This document shows, piece after piece, positions 27,247-35,515 of a stretch of DNA of 64,000 nt (position 1 is its first letter; every line of letters begins with the position of its first letter). Below the pieces are notes generated by a model that saw nothing but the letters and a program-made list of their open reading frames with translations, ran no database searches and was not told where the DNA came from. A program made the position numbers and the translations under genes. This DNA is from Roseiarcus sp963748545 (GTDB lineage Bacteria; Pseudomonadota; Alphaproteobacteria; Rhizobiales; Beijerinckiaceae). Where the stretch lies: the NCBI GenBank assembly GCA_963748545.1, contig CAVVJO010000014.1, positions 233,932-297,931 on the forward strand, given 5' to 3'.

Positions 27247-27694
27247 ATGCGCGTTGGGCAAACAATCCCGGTAAGAGGGTTCGTCACGCAGTTGAAATAC
27301 CTCGCCGGCCGTCCGTTGTGGGAGATCGAGTTCTTTCTGGGCTATCGATCGGGCCGCCTAACCAAAGGCGCCGCCTTCGCCACGCTCGACCGCCCGCCTC
27401 AGATCCACGAATTTGAAACTGCAGGCTATTCGCAAGTCGCCGCCCATCGCCATGTCACGCCGTCCGGGCTGGATCCCGTGGGCTTGCGGCGCCTGGCGAT
27501 GAGCGCTTGGACGCCGGTGGGACCGGACCGGCTCATCAAGGTCCTCCCTGAGAACTCCGCACGACAACGCCATCCAGGACGACGAGCAATATCCGCCGGG
27601 GCAGGGCGTGCCTCAGTGGAAGATCGTCTCGCCGATCCCAGGCAGGATCGTCGCAGTCCTCCCGTCATCGCGCGACGTCTTCCGATACCCGTGA
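27247..27694 (+). CDS. Unrecognised conserved-looking protein, one frame break
   Basis: ATG 27247 has an excellent AAAGGAGG ribosome site. The first 100 residues (MRVGQTIPVRGFVTQLKYLA, WEIEFFLGYRSGRLTKGAAF) look like real protein. Past about 27548 that frame becomes Arg-rich shadow of the opposite gene, while the next frame reads sensibly as TPHDNAIQDDEQYPPGQGVP then WKIVSPIPGRIVAVLPSSRD and stops at 27694. Joining the two gives about 148 residues without signal peptide or membrane segment. I do not know the family. The FGYRxGRL-type N-terminal half and the proline-rich C-terminal half look like separate modules. It is divergent from tyrS. Confidence 0.55.
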
Positions 27695-27741
27695 GTCGGC
27701 GCATTGGAGGGCCCGGCTCGGCGCGACGCCTCCTGACGCGT

Positions 27742-28377
27742 CTATTTCGACAGCGCCGCTGGGTTCGGCGTCGGCTCGGCGATCTTGACCAGCGTCGCGG
27801 TGTCGCGGTGCTCGAACGGCTCGGCCTGGCCCTTGATCTCCAGAATGGTCGTCTCGTCGTAGGACCACTTGCCGTCGTCGTGTACGGTCACTTTGATGCG
27901 GTAGTGTTTCGTCTTGAACGCATGTTCGAGAAACGGGCCCGAGGCGATGCCGTTGGTGGTCTCGCCGCGCTTGGCGACAAGCTCGAATTCCCTGGCGTCC
28001 GCCTTGGCCTCGCCGTAGGCGAGCGCGACCTGTGCGCGCGGGATCGCGAGCGACTGATAGAGCGCGCCGGTCGCCGGCTCCCACAGCCAGTAGCCGATCT
28101 GGTCATGGTAGGTTTCGACCTCGCCGGGCTTCACGATATGCTGGTGGTAGCGCAGGCCGTAAAGAAGCTGCGGCCCGTTGGTCTGAGGGTCGATCGGCTG
28201 CATCTCGAGGCGGTCGACATAGGCCTGGACTTCGGGACCGTGCGCTTTCGGATTGACGTCGACCCCCTTGTCCGAGGTCCAGACCCCGGCGAGCGCCCGC
28301 AGCGGGCCGAGATTGGCGAGCGTATCCGTGTCGACGTTCGCCGGCTCGGTGAAGATGTCGTCCGGGTATCTCAGCAT
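27742..28377 (-). CDS. Heme-binding beta-barrel (FABP/nitrobindin-like) domain protein
   Basis: A 211-residue soluble protein starting at ATG 28377 after GAGGAGG. The family pattern is visible: LGPLRALAGVWTSDKGVDVN (residues 23-42), LRYHQHIVKPGEVETYHDQI, IGYWLWEPATGALYQSLAIP and a C-terminal EIKGQAEPFEHRDTATLVKI. Relatives fold as a ten-strand lipocalin-like barrel that may hold heme or a fatty ligand, but most bacterial members of this length are uncharacterised. It is single on its strand, convergent with the preceding gene and divergent from thiL. Confidence 0.7.
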   Translation of the reverse strand: MLRYPDDIFTEPANVDTDTLANLGPLRALAGVWTSDKGVDVNPKAHGPEVQAYVDRLEMQPIDPQTNGPQLLYGLRYHQHIVKPGEVETYHDQIGYWLWEPATGALYQSLAIPRAQVALAYGEAKADAREFELVAKRGETTNGIASGPFLEHAFKTKHYRIKVTVHDDGKWSYDETTILEIKGQAEPFEHRDTATLVKIAEPTPNPAALSK

Positions 28378-28584
28378 GGCTTGCCCCTCCTCGTGCACCG
28401 GCGCCTTTACGGGCCTCCGGCGTCCAATGAGCACCGGCGCGCGCACCGGGAAAGCCCCGGGGCGCCCGGAACGGGCGCGGCCAATGATCGCAGGCGCGCT
28501 CGCGACAGCGGTTCGCGAATGCGCTAACAGAAAGCCGCGCCCCGCCCGTTCCGGCGCCGGCAGAGTTTCAGGTTCTCACGACCT

Positions 28585-29565
28585 ATGTCCTCCCGTCCGA
28601 GCGAAGACGCGCTGATCGCGCGGTTTTTTGCGCCTTACGCCGGCCCGGCCGCCCTGGGCCTGCGCGACGACGCCGCGCTCCTGCGGCCGTCGCCGGGCGA
28701 AGACCTCGTGCTGACGACCGACGCGCTCGTCGCGGGGGTGCATTTCTTCGCCGACGATCCCCCTGCCTCGATCGCGCGCAAGGCGCTCCGGGTGAACCTC
28801 TCGGATCTCGCCGCCAAGGGCGCGCGCCCGCTCGGCTTTCTCCTCGCGCTCGCCCTCCCGCCAGACTGGACTGAGCCCTGGCTCGCCGCCTTCTCCGAAG
28901 CGCTCGGAGAGGACGGGATCGCCTACGGGTGCCCGCTCGCCGGCGGCGACACGGTGAAGACGCCGGGGCCGCTCACCCTCTCGATCACCGCCTTCGGCGC
29001 CGTCCCGGCCGGGCGCATGGCCATGCGGACCGGCGTCAAGCCCGGCGACAAGCTCTTTGTCACCGGCACGATCGGCGACGCCGCGATCGGCCTTCGCCTA
29101 CGGCAGGGTCGGGGGCCCGAGATCTCGCACGCCGACCGCGACTTTCTGATCGGGCGCTACCTTGAGCCCCGTCCGCGCACCGCCCTCGCGCCTGTCATGG
29201 CGGCGCACGCGCAGGGCGGCATGGACGTCTCCGACGGCTTTGTCGGCGACCTGACCAAGATGCTGGCCGCATCGAACGTCAGCGCGCGGGCGCTCGTCTA
29301 TCGGGTCCCGATGTCGTCGGCCGCACGCGCCGCGATCGCCGCCGATCCCGCCCTGTATGCCCTCGCGCTGACCGGCGGCGACGACTACGAGGTCCTGGCG
29401 TCGGTCCCGCCCGAGGCCTCAGCTGCCTTCGTCGCCGGCGCCTCCGCGGCCGGCGTCCCGGTCGTATGCATCGGCGAGGCGTGCGCGGGGGCCGATCCCC
29501 CTCGCTTCGTCGCGCCCGACGGCGGCGCGATGACGTTTCCGCAAGGCTCCTACAGCCACTTTTGA
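28585..29565 (+). CDS. thiL: Thiamine-monophosphate kinase
   Basis: A 326-residue enzyme of the PurM-like superfamily. Metal/ATP motifs appear as LGLRDDAALLRPSPGEDLVL, LTTDALVAGVHFFAD, ARKALRVNLSDLAAKGARPL, PLAGGDTVKTPGPLTLSITA and GMDVSDGFVGDLTKM. It phosphorylates thiamine monophosphate to the active cofactor thiamine diphosphate. In many alphaproteobacteria thiL lies next to nusB or ribH, but here it stands alone. No TPP riboswitch is evident upstream. Confidence 0.94.
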   Translation: MSSRPSEDALIARFFAPYAGPAALGLRDDAALLRPSPGEDLVLTTDALVAGVHFFADDPPASIARKALRVNLSDLAAKGARPLGFLLALALPPDWTEPWLAAFSEALGEDGIAYGCPLAGGDTVKTPGPLTLSITAFGAVPAGRMAMRTGVKPGDKLFVTGTIGDAAIGLRLRQGRGPEISHADRDFLIGRYLEPRPRTALAPVMAAHAQGGMDVSDGFVGDLTKMLAASNVSARALVYRVPMSSAARAAIAADPALYALALTGGDDYEVLASVPPEASAAFVAGASAAGVPVVCIGEACAGADPPRFVAPDGGAMTFPQGSYSHF

Positions 29566-29722
29566 CCCGCACCGCCGGGATGATGCGATGAATTAACGCG
29601 CTCGTCCGACGCTTTCGGCTTCAATAACGCCGCCGCCGGAGGCAATCTGGCTTGACCGGGCGATCCATCTGGAGGATCCCGGTCGCCGCCGTCCAATGGG
29701 CCGCGCAACAGCGGAGCGCACG

Positions 29723-31129
29723 ATGCGATCGTCCAGTGAAACAGCGGCTCTTTTCAAAATGTTGCGCAATTCTGCATCCCCGCAGGCGGTCAGTGCGATC
29801 GAAGCGCTCGTCGCGGAAGGCAAGGACGCATCGCTTTGCCGCGTCAACGTGCTCGATTTCGCGACAAGACATGGCCTCGACGAGGAGGACGCGATCGCGG
29901 CCTTCCTGCACGCGACCGATCTGGGGCTTTTCGAACTCGCGTGGAACGTGTTGTGCCCCGGCTGCGGCGGCGTGCTCGAAACCGGCACGACCCTGAAGGC
30001 CTTCGACCGCGATAGCTACTCCTGCGCGTTATGCGCCGCGGGCTACGAGCCGACGCTCGATGAAATGGTCGAAGTCACGTTCACGGTGAGCCCGAACGTG
30101 CGCCGCATCGCCGCGCACGATCCGCATTCGCTGACGCCGGCCGAGTATCTTCGTCAGATCTTCTGGTGCTCGGGCGTCGATCTTCCCGACGAGGAAGGCT
30201 TGGAGCGCGCGCTTCAGGCGGTCACGCTCGACTCGCTCGAACTGCAGCCGGGCGAGAAGGCGACTGTGTCCTTGCAGGCGCCTGAAGCGTTCCTGATCAT
30301 CTTCGATCCCGTCGTTCACATGGCCCAGTTCATCGAGGTCAAGGGGGAGCCGACGCGCGAGCGCCAGACAGTCACGACGGTGCTCAACAGGAAACATGGG
30401 CACACTGGCACGCAGACGATACGGCCCGGGCCGTTGCGCATCCTGTTTGAAAACCGCGCGGAAGTGCGCACGCTCCCAGCGATCTGGATCGCGGGCACCG
30501 CGCTGCACGATCTGCTCGGACGTCGACGCCCGTTTCTGACCGCGAAGCAACTCCTGAGCAATCAAACCTTCCGCGACCTCTATCGCACCGACACGATCGA
30601 CATCGATCAGCGTTTGAAGATTACCAGCATGACGTTTCTCTTCACCGACCTGAAGGGTTCGACCGACCTTTATGATCGGATCGGCGATCTGGCGGCCTAC
30701 GATCTCGTGCGCGCGCATTTTCGCGCACTGCATGAAATCGTCGCCGCCGAGGCGGGCGCTGTGGTGAAAACGATCGGCGACGCCGTGATGGCGACGTTTG
30801 CGACGCCGGACCGCGCGCTCGCGGCGGCGCTGAGAATGCGCGAGGCGATGCGGGACCTCGCCGGCGATCTGATCCTGAAGATCGGTATCCACGAAGGGCC
30901 GTGCCTTGCCGTGATGCTCAACGAGCGGCAGGACTATTTCGGCCAGACCGTCAACATCGCCTCGCGTGTGCAGGGCCTGGCGACGAGTTCATCGATCTTC
31001 GCTACGGGCCCCGTCGTCGCCAACGGCAATTCGAAAGTCCTGCTCGTGAGCAGGGGCATCGCCCCCTCGCCTTCGGAGCGAGAATTGCGCGGGGTTTCGG
31101 AGAAACTCGCGGTGTTTGAAATCACGTGA
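29723..31129 (+). CDS. Class III adenylate/guanylate cyclase with zinc-ribbon N-terminal domain
   Basis: A soluble cyclase of about 468 residues. The N-terminal half resembles the DUF5939-type region: helical start, then a zinc-ribbon pair (CPGCGG near residue 75 and CALCAAGY near 99) and a beta-rich part. The C-terminal catalytic domain shows the two metal Asp motifs, MTFLFTDLKGSTDLYDRIGD (about residue 305) and KTIGDAVMATF (about 350), and the transition-state Asn/Arg pair in FGQTVNIASRVQ. All key residues are present, so it should make cAMP or cGMP. ATG 29723 is chosen; an upstream frame from 29696 is open. No cyclic-nucleotide effector is next to it. Confidence 0.85.
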   Translation: MRSSSETAALFKMLRNSASPQAVSAIEALVAEGKDASLCRVNVLDFATRHGLDEEDAIAAFLHATDLGLFELAWNVLCPGCGGVLETGTTLKAFDRDSYSCALCAAGYEPTLDEMVEVTFTVSPNVRRIAAHDPHSLTPAEYLRQIFWCSGVDLPDEEGLERALQAVTLDSLELQPGEKATVSLQAPEAFLIIFDPVVHMAQFIEVKGEPTRERQTVTTVLNRKHGHTGTQTIRPGPLRILFENRAEVRTLPAIWIAGTALHDLLGRRRPFLTAKQLLSNQTFRDLYRTDTIDIDQRLKITSMTFLFTDLKGSTDLYDRIGDLAAYDLVRAHFRALHEIVAAEAGAVVKTIGDAVMATFATPDRALAAALRMREAMRDLAGDLILKIGIHEGPCLAVMLNERQDYFGQTVNIASRVQGLATSSSIFATGPVVANGNSKVLLVSRGIAPSPSERELRGVSEKLAVFEIT

Positions 31130-31185
31130 GGGCGTGGCGCCCACGCCGACGATCCATCTCGTCAAATTTTACCCTGGGGGTTGAG

Positions 31186-31989
31186 ATGAAAGACGCCGAT
31201 CCGATGCAACTGCGCCTCCTGGCCGCTGAGGCGGTCGCGCGCGAGGCCGGGGCGCTCGCGCGCAGACGGTTCTCTAACTCTTCCTTCAAGGTCGGTTTCA
31301 AGGGCCCGCAAGACTATCTTACCGAAGTCGACGGCGAGACCGAGGATCTGATCGCCGGCCGTCTGCACGACGCCTTTCCCCATGACGGCTTCATCGGCGA
31401 GGAGACCGCTGGGCGGCCGATCCACGAGGGCGGCGCCGTCTGGGTGGTCGACCCGATCGACGGCACCGCCAATTTCGCCCGCGGCATCTCGCATTTCTGC
31501 GTGTCGATCGCCTGCGTCCTCGAAGGATCGATCGAGGTCGGCGTGATCTACGACCCCGTCCGTGACGAGTTGTTTTCTGCGCGGCGGGCCGGGGGCGCGT
31601 TCCTCAACGGGACGCCGATCAAGCCGTCCGAGGCGACCTCGCTCGCCAACGCCACCGTCGAGGTCGGCTGGAACATGCGCGCCGGCGCCCACAAGTATCT
31701 CGATCTGATCCGGCGCGTGACGCTCTGGGGCGCGGCGCCGTTCCGCACCGGATCGGGCGCGCTCGGCCTCGCCTATGTCGCGGCCGGTCGGCGCGACGGC
31801 TATGTCGAGCACCACATGAACGCCTGGGACTGCCTCGCCGCCATCTGCATCACCCAGGAGGCGGGCGGCTACGTCAGCAACTTCCTGGCCGGCGAGGGGC
31901 TGACCAAGGGCAACCCGATCATCGCCTGCGCCCCCGGCGTCAAGGACGCGCTGATCTCCGCGGTGGAGCTCGAAGGGATCGTCCTGTGA
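31186..31989 (+). CDS. Inositol monophosphatase family protein
   Basis: A 267-residue Mg-dependent phosphatase of the SuhB/CysQ group. ATG 31186 follows a G-rich ribosome site. Metal ligands are seen in FIGEETAGR (Glu), VWVVDPIDGTANFARGISHF (the DPIDGT motif) and MNAWDCLAA (WD motif). Substrates in the family include inositol-1-phosphate, PAP, histidinol-phosphate and fructose bisphosphate; the sequence does not separate them. Its stop overlaps the GTG start of the epimerase gene by four bases, so the two are coupled. Confidence 0.9.
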   Translation: MKDADPMQLRLLAAEAVAREAGALARRRFSNSSFKVGFKGPQDYLTEVDGETEDLIAGRLHDAFPHDGFIGEETAGRPIHEGGAVWVVDPIDGTANFARGISHFCVSIACVLEGSIEVGVIYDPVRDELFSARRAGGAFLNGTPIKPSEATSLANATVEVGWNMRAGAHKYLDLIRRVTLWGAAPFRTGSGALGLAYVAAGRRDGYVEHHMNAWDCLAAICITQEAGGYVSNFLAGEGLTKGNPIIACAPGVKDALISAVELEGIVL

Positions 31990-32903
31990 GCGAGGTTCTG
32001 CTCGCCCATGGGAGCGCGCGGGCGACGATCGCGCTCGCCGGCGCCGAGGCGCGCCGCTGGACGGTCGGCGGTCGCGAGCTTTTGTGGCCTAGCGACCCCG
32101 AGATCTGGGGCGAGATCAGCCCGATCCTTTATCCGGTGGTCGGCTGGACGCGCGACGGCGCTCGTGTCGGAGGCCGGCAATACGCGCTCGGCCTGCACGG
32201 CTTCGCCCGCTTCGAGACCTTTGCAGTCGAGACCTGCGGGCCGGATTTTGTCCGACTCGCGCTTCGCGACAACGAACGGACCCGCGCCGTCTATCCGTTC
32301 GCCTTCGCGCTCGCGCTCGATTATCGCCTGACCGCCGACGCGCTCAGTGTGACGATCGAAGTCGTCAATCCCGGCGACGAGCCCGCGCCCTACGCCTGCG
32401 GGCTGCATCCGGGCTTCCGCTGGCCGCTAGGGGCTTCGGGCCGCGACGGCGCGTTTGTGCGGTTCGAGAAGCCCGAGAGCGCGGACGTTCCGGCGATCGC
32501 GCCGGGCGGCCTGATCGGCAAGGGCGTCAGGCGCGTGCCGCTGGCGGGCCGGGACTTGCCGCTCAACGACGCCTTGTTCGCCAACGACGCGGTCTGCTTC
32601 TTGACGTGCGCCAGCCGCTCGTTGGCCTTCCACGACGCCTCCGGCGCCTCGGTCACGATGGAGTTTCCCGGCTTCGACCACGCGGCGCTGTGGACGCGCC
32701 CCGGCGCGCGGTTCCTGTGCCTCGAGGCCTGGACCGGCTACAGCGACCCCGACGGGTTTACCGGCGACCTGTTTGCGAAGCCGGGGATGCGGGTGCTCGC
32801 TCCTGGCGGGCGCGGCAGGCACGAGGCGAGGTTTGTGGCCAGAGGCCTGAGCGCGCCCCTTCCGAGACCGGTTGACGCGTTGAAGGGCCGCTTTCCGGAA
32901 TGA
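31986..32903 (+). CDS. Aldose 1-epimerase family protein
   Basis: A 305-residue protein starting at GTG 31986 within the stop of the preceding gene. It has the galactose-mutarotase-like beta-sandwich pattern: ISPILYPVVGWTRDG, LHGFARFETFAVE (catalytic His), a second His in PYACGLHPGFRWPL and a late Glu in RFLCLEAWTGYSDP. These enzymes interconvert the anomers of sugars or sugar phosphates; this LacX-like branch is poorly defined. Coupling to an inositol monophosphatase suggests sugar-phosphate handling. Confidence 0.85.
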   Translation: MSEVLLAHGSARATIALAGAEARRWTVGGRELLWPSDPEIWGEISPILYPVVGWTRDGARVGGRQYALGLHGFARFETFAVETCGPDFVRLALRDNERTRAVYPFAFALALDYRLTADALSVTIEVVNPGDEPAPYACGLHPGFRWPLGASGRDGAFVRFEKPESADVPAIAPGGLIGKGVRRVPLAGRDLPLNDALFANDAVCFLTCASRSLAFHDASGASVTMEFPGFDHAALWTRPGARFLCLEAWTGYSDPDGFTGDLFAKPGMRVLAPGGRGRHEARFVARGLSAPLPRPVDALKGRFPE

Positions 32904-32943
32904 TAGGAAACGGTGAGGCGAGGGCTTCCTAGGGAGCGCGGCG

Positions 32944-33798
32944 ATGAAGGAACTGAGCGGCAAGATCGCCTTTGTGACCGGCGCCGCGTCCGGCATCGGG
33001 CTCGGGATCGCGACCGCTTTGGCGCAGGCCGGCGTCAAGGTCATGCTGTGTGACATCGAGCAGGCGGCGCTCGCCGAGGCGGTCGATGGGCTGAAGCAAG
33101 CCAACGCCGACGTCGAAGGCGTGAGCGCCGACGTATCGCTGAAAGACGAGCTCGCCGCCGCAGCCGAGGCCACCATCGCCCGCTACGGCAAAGTCCACAT
33201 TCTGGTGAACAACGCCGGCGTTGGCGGCGTTGGACCCTATGGCCTGTGGACCGAGGCCGGTTGGGATTGGACGATCGCCGTCAACCTGCGGGCCGTCGTT
33301 TGGGGCGTCGCCATTTTCGGCCCCCTGATCGAGAAGCATGGCGAGGGCGGACACATCGTGTCCACGGCGTCGATCGCCGGGCTGATCTCGAGGAACAGCC
33401 TTCCATACAACGTGACGAAATACGGCGTCGTAGCCCTGTCCGAGGGCCTGCGTCTGGAGCTTGCTCCGCGCGGCGTCGGCGTCTCCGTCTTGTGCCCCGG
33501 CTTCGTCCGCAGCCGGATCATGGAGGCGATGCGCAATCTTCCGGAGCGATTCGTCGCCGCCAGGTCGCTGGGACTTTCGCCTGGCGAAGGTCCACTGGCC
33601 GAGCGCATGACATGGATGCGCGATCGCACCGATGCGGGACTGGATCCGCTCTACGTCGGGGAACTCGTTCGCGAAGGCATCGAGAATGACTGGCCCTACA
33701 TCATGACCGACGCCGAATACGAGCCCGTGATCGAAGCGCGTTTCGCTTCGATCAAGGAAGCGTTCGATCGCATTCGCGACCGGACGCCGCCGCGTTGA
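32944..33798 (+). CDS. Short-chain dehydrogenase/reductase
   Basis: A 284-residue classical SDR. The cofactor site is VTGAASGIGLGIATAL, with LCDIEQAAL giving an acidic residue after beta-2 that favours NAD(H); NNAGVGGVG follows. The catalytic set is Ser in VSTASIAG and YNVTK. A C-terminal extension of about 40 residues resembles SDRs that act on long hydrophobic or steroid-like alcohols, but the substrate is unknown. It follows the epimerase after 40 bases on the same strand. Confidence 0.9.
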   Translation: MKELSGKIAFVTGAASGIGLGIATALAQAGVKVMLCDIEQAALAEAVDGLKQANADVEGVSADVSLKDELAAAAEATIARYGKVHILVNNAGVGGVGPYGLWTEAGWDWTIAVNLRAVVWGVAIFGPLIEKHGEGGHIVSTASIAGLISRNSLPYNVTKYGVVALSEGLRLELAPRGVGVSVLCPGFVRSRIMEAMRNLPERFVAARSLGLSPGEGPLAERMTWMRDRTDAGLDPLYVGELVREGIENDWPYIMTDAEYEPVIEARFASIKEAFDRIRDRTPPR

Positions 33799-33864
33799 CG
33801 GAGCGCGCTCGCCTGCCGATCCACGCCGACGAATCCCGTTACGGCGTCTCTCCCCCGTCGTCGT

Positions 33865-33894
33865 CTCGACGGCGCCGAAGCGGGCGCCGTCGAG
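33865..33894. terminator. Strong GC hairpin between convergent genes
   Basis: CTCGACGGCGCC and GGCGCCGTCGAG form a perfect 12-pair stem with a 6-base loop, between the SDR stop (plus strand) and the stop of the small peptide gene (minus strand). Position and strength fit a bidirectional terminator, though no long T run follows on either strand. Confidence 0.5.
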
Positions 33895-33912
33895 TTCGCG
33901 GCGGCGCCGCTC

Positions 33913-34104
33913 TCAGTCGTGCCGGCCGCCGCCTGAGCCGAGGTTCGAGCCGCCGGTTCCGGTGTTGGTGACGCCGAAGCTGCCGCCGGTCACCGCGCCA
34001 AGCTCCTTCTCGCTCAGCTCCTTCGTGGCCTCGGCCGCCTTCGCCGCGGCCTTGGCTTGGTCCACGGAGCGCGGATCGCGCCCCCTCTTCTCGTTGTCCG
34101 TCAT
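33913..34104 (-). CDS. Small double-glycine-leader peptide, copy B (63 aa)
   Basis: A 63-residue peptide, start ATG 34104 with AGGAGA upstream. The N-terminal half is charged and helical (MTDNEKRGRDPRSVDQAKAA) and ends in ELSEKELGAVTGG, which fits the bacteriocin-type LSxxELxxVxGG leader. After the GG comes SFG and then a Gly/Asn/Thr-rich tail VTNTGTGGSNLGSGGGRHD. In known systems such leaders are cut after GG by a peptidase-containing ABC exporter (C39) or guide a modifying enzyme. The tail has no Cys and no aromatic residue except the inserted Phe. It is a tandem duplicate of the next gene. No maturation or export gene is within the window, so the role is unknown. Confidence 0.75.
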   Translation of the reverse strand: MTDNEKRGRDPRSVDQAKAAAKAAEATKELSEKELGAVTGGSFGVTNTGTGGSNLGSGGGRHD

Positions 34105-34172
34105 GATTGTCTCCTGGTCCTTCCTGCCTGACGTTCGAATCACGCCGACGTGCAGCGCCGGCGACGCCGCTC

Positions 34173-34355
34173 TCAGTCGTGCCTGCCGCCGCCGGAGCCG
34201 AGGTTCGAACCGCCGGTTCCGGTGTTGGTGACGCCGCCGGTCACCGCGCCGAGTTCCTTGTCGCTCAGCTCTTTCGTGCTGTCGCCCGCCTTCGCCGCGG
34301 CCTTGGCCTGGTCCACGGAGCGCGGATCGCGCCCCTCCTTTTTGTTGTCCGTCAT
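34173..34355 (-). CDS. Small double-glycine-leader peptide, copy A (60 aa)
   Basis: A 60-residue peptide, start ATG 34355 after GGGAAG. It shares the charged start (MTDNKKEGRDPRSVDQAKAA), the leader motif ELSDKELGAVTGG and, directly after GG, the 19-residue tail of copy B without the SFG insert. It is the upstream copy, so both are probably transcribed together from the region shared with divergent folD, each with its own ribosome site and a 68-base gap. Leader residues differ between copies (GDS against AEA, D against E) while the tails are identical. It could also be a non-secreted small protein with a chance GG motif, but the fit to the leader consensus is close. Confidence 0.75.
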   Translation of the reverse strand: MTDNKKEGRDPRSVDQAKAAAKAGDSTKELSDKELGAVTGGVTNTGTGGSNLGSGGGRHD

Positions 34356-34537
34356 GATCTTCCCGTGGTTTGCCTGCTCGACGGCGCACGGCCGTCAACC
34401 GAAACCCTGGCGTGGAATGACCCGCGAGTCTGTGACGCCGCTCACATTGTAAATCAGAGCTTCCGATTTCCCGTACGCCCTCCCTCGCTCGACGCCGAGC
34501 ATTTGCTATAAGCGGCTCGCGGCAGACGGGACTCGAC

Positions 34538-35440
34538 ATGACCAAGGCTTACATCCTCGACGGCAAGGCGATCGCGGACGAGGTCCTCGCCCGGGTCGCG
34601 GCCGAGACCGCGGCGCTCAAAGCGCGCGGCGTGACGCCCGGTCTCGCGACGGTGTTGGTCGGCGAGGACCCGGCGAGCCAGTCCTACGTCGCCTCGAAGG
34701 GTAGGGCGGCCAAGACCTGCGGCTTCCATTCCGAGCAGCTGACGCTTCCCGACACGACGGGCGAAGCAGAACTGCTGGCGCTTGTCGCAAGACTGAACGC
34801 CGACCGGGCGATCCACGGCATTCTGGTGCAGCTTCCGCTGCCCAAGGCGATCGACGCCCCTCGGGTGCTGGAGGCGATCGATCCGCGGAAGGACGTCGAC
34901 GGCTTCCATCCGATCAATGTCGGCCTGCTCTCGATCGGCGAGATGGCGCGCGCGCTCGTCCCCTGCACGCCGGCGGGCGCAATGATCATGCTGGACCGCG
35001 CCGCGGCCGCGCTTGGGCTCACGCTTTCGGGCCAGGAAGCCGTGGTGATCGGCCGCTCCAACATCGTCGGCAAGCCGATGGCGCAACTCCTGCTCCAACG
35101 GCACTGCACGGTGACGATCGCCCATTCGCGCACCCGCGACCTCGCAGGCGTCGCTCGCCGCGCCGACGTTCTGGTCGCGGCGGTCGGCCAGCCGGAGATG
35201 GTGCGCGGCGACTGGGTGAAGCCCGGCGCGATCGTGATCGACGTCGGCATCAACCGCGTTCCCGGCGAGGGGCTGGACGCCGCGGGCAAGCCAAGAACCC
35301 GCCTCGTCGGAGACGTCGCCTACGCCGAAGCGGCCGAGGTCGCCGGCGCGATCACGCCGGTCCCCGGCGGCGTCGGCCGCATGACGGTCGCGATGCTGAT
35401 GGCGAACACGCTCGAGGCGGCCAAGCGCGCCGGCGGATAA
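34538..35440 (+). CDS. folD: Bifunctional methylenetetrahydrofolate dehydrogenase/cyclohydrolase
   Basis: A 300-residue FolD of standard length. The catalytic lysine region appears as SYVASKGRAAKTCGFHSEQL (Tyr and Lys), the cyclohydrolase loop as ILVQLPLPKAI, followed by DGFHPINVGLL, PCTPAGAMIML and the cofactor-binding VVIGRSNIVGKPMAQLL. The end PVPGGVGRMTVAMLMANT is the family signature. It interconverts methylene-, methenyl- and formyl-tetrahydrofolate for purine and formyl-Met-tRNA synthesis. It is divergent from the small peptide genes and monocistronic. Confidence 0.96.
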   Translation: MTKAYILDGKAIADEVLARVAAETAALKARGVTPGLATVLVGEDPASQSYVASKGRAAKTCGFHSEQLTLPDTTGEAELLALVARLNADRAIHGILVQLPLPKAIDAPRVLEAIDPRKDVDGFHPINVGLLSIGEMARALVPCTPAGAMIMLDRAAAALGLTLSGQEAVVIGRSNIVGKPMAQLLLQRHCTVTIAHSRTRDLAGVARRADVLVAAVGQPEMVRGDWVKPGAIVIDVGINRVPGEGLDAAGKPRTRLVGDVAYAEAAEVAGAITPVPGGVGRMTVAMLMANTLEAAKRAGG

Positions 35441-35443
35441 GCC

Positions 35444-35471
35444 GTCGGAGGGACAGCGTCCCGCCGTCCGA
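35444..35471. terminator. Hairpin after folD
   Basis: GTCGGA/TCCGAC outer arms enclose a GGGAC/GTCCC inner stem, with a 4-base bulge, just after the folD stop and between convergent genes. There is no T run; the terminator role is inferred from position. Confidence 0.35.
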
Positions 35472-35515
35472 CCTCGCGGGATCAAAGCCGCGCGACACGC
35501 GCGCCCTCTCACGGT

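Larger units (their letters stand above)
33913..34355 (-). repeat. Tandem gene duplication of the double-glycine peptide gene
   Basis: Bases 33913-34104 and 34173-34355 are direct repeats of about 185 bases. Over the last 57 coding bases before the stop there are three differences, all synonymous (Gly, Ser and Arg codons). A 9-base in-frame insertion marks copy B. Confidence 0.85.

Noticed and set aside
27696..28527. Plus-strand continuation of the frame starting at 27247
   Set aside because: It is antisense to the heme-binding-barrel gene and reads as shadow sequence; the gene-like part ends earlier after a frame change.
34105..34545. Long minus-strand extension upstream of peptide copy B
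   Set aside because: It runs out of frame through copy A and is Arg-rich; the ATG at 34104 with AGGAGA is the natural start.
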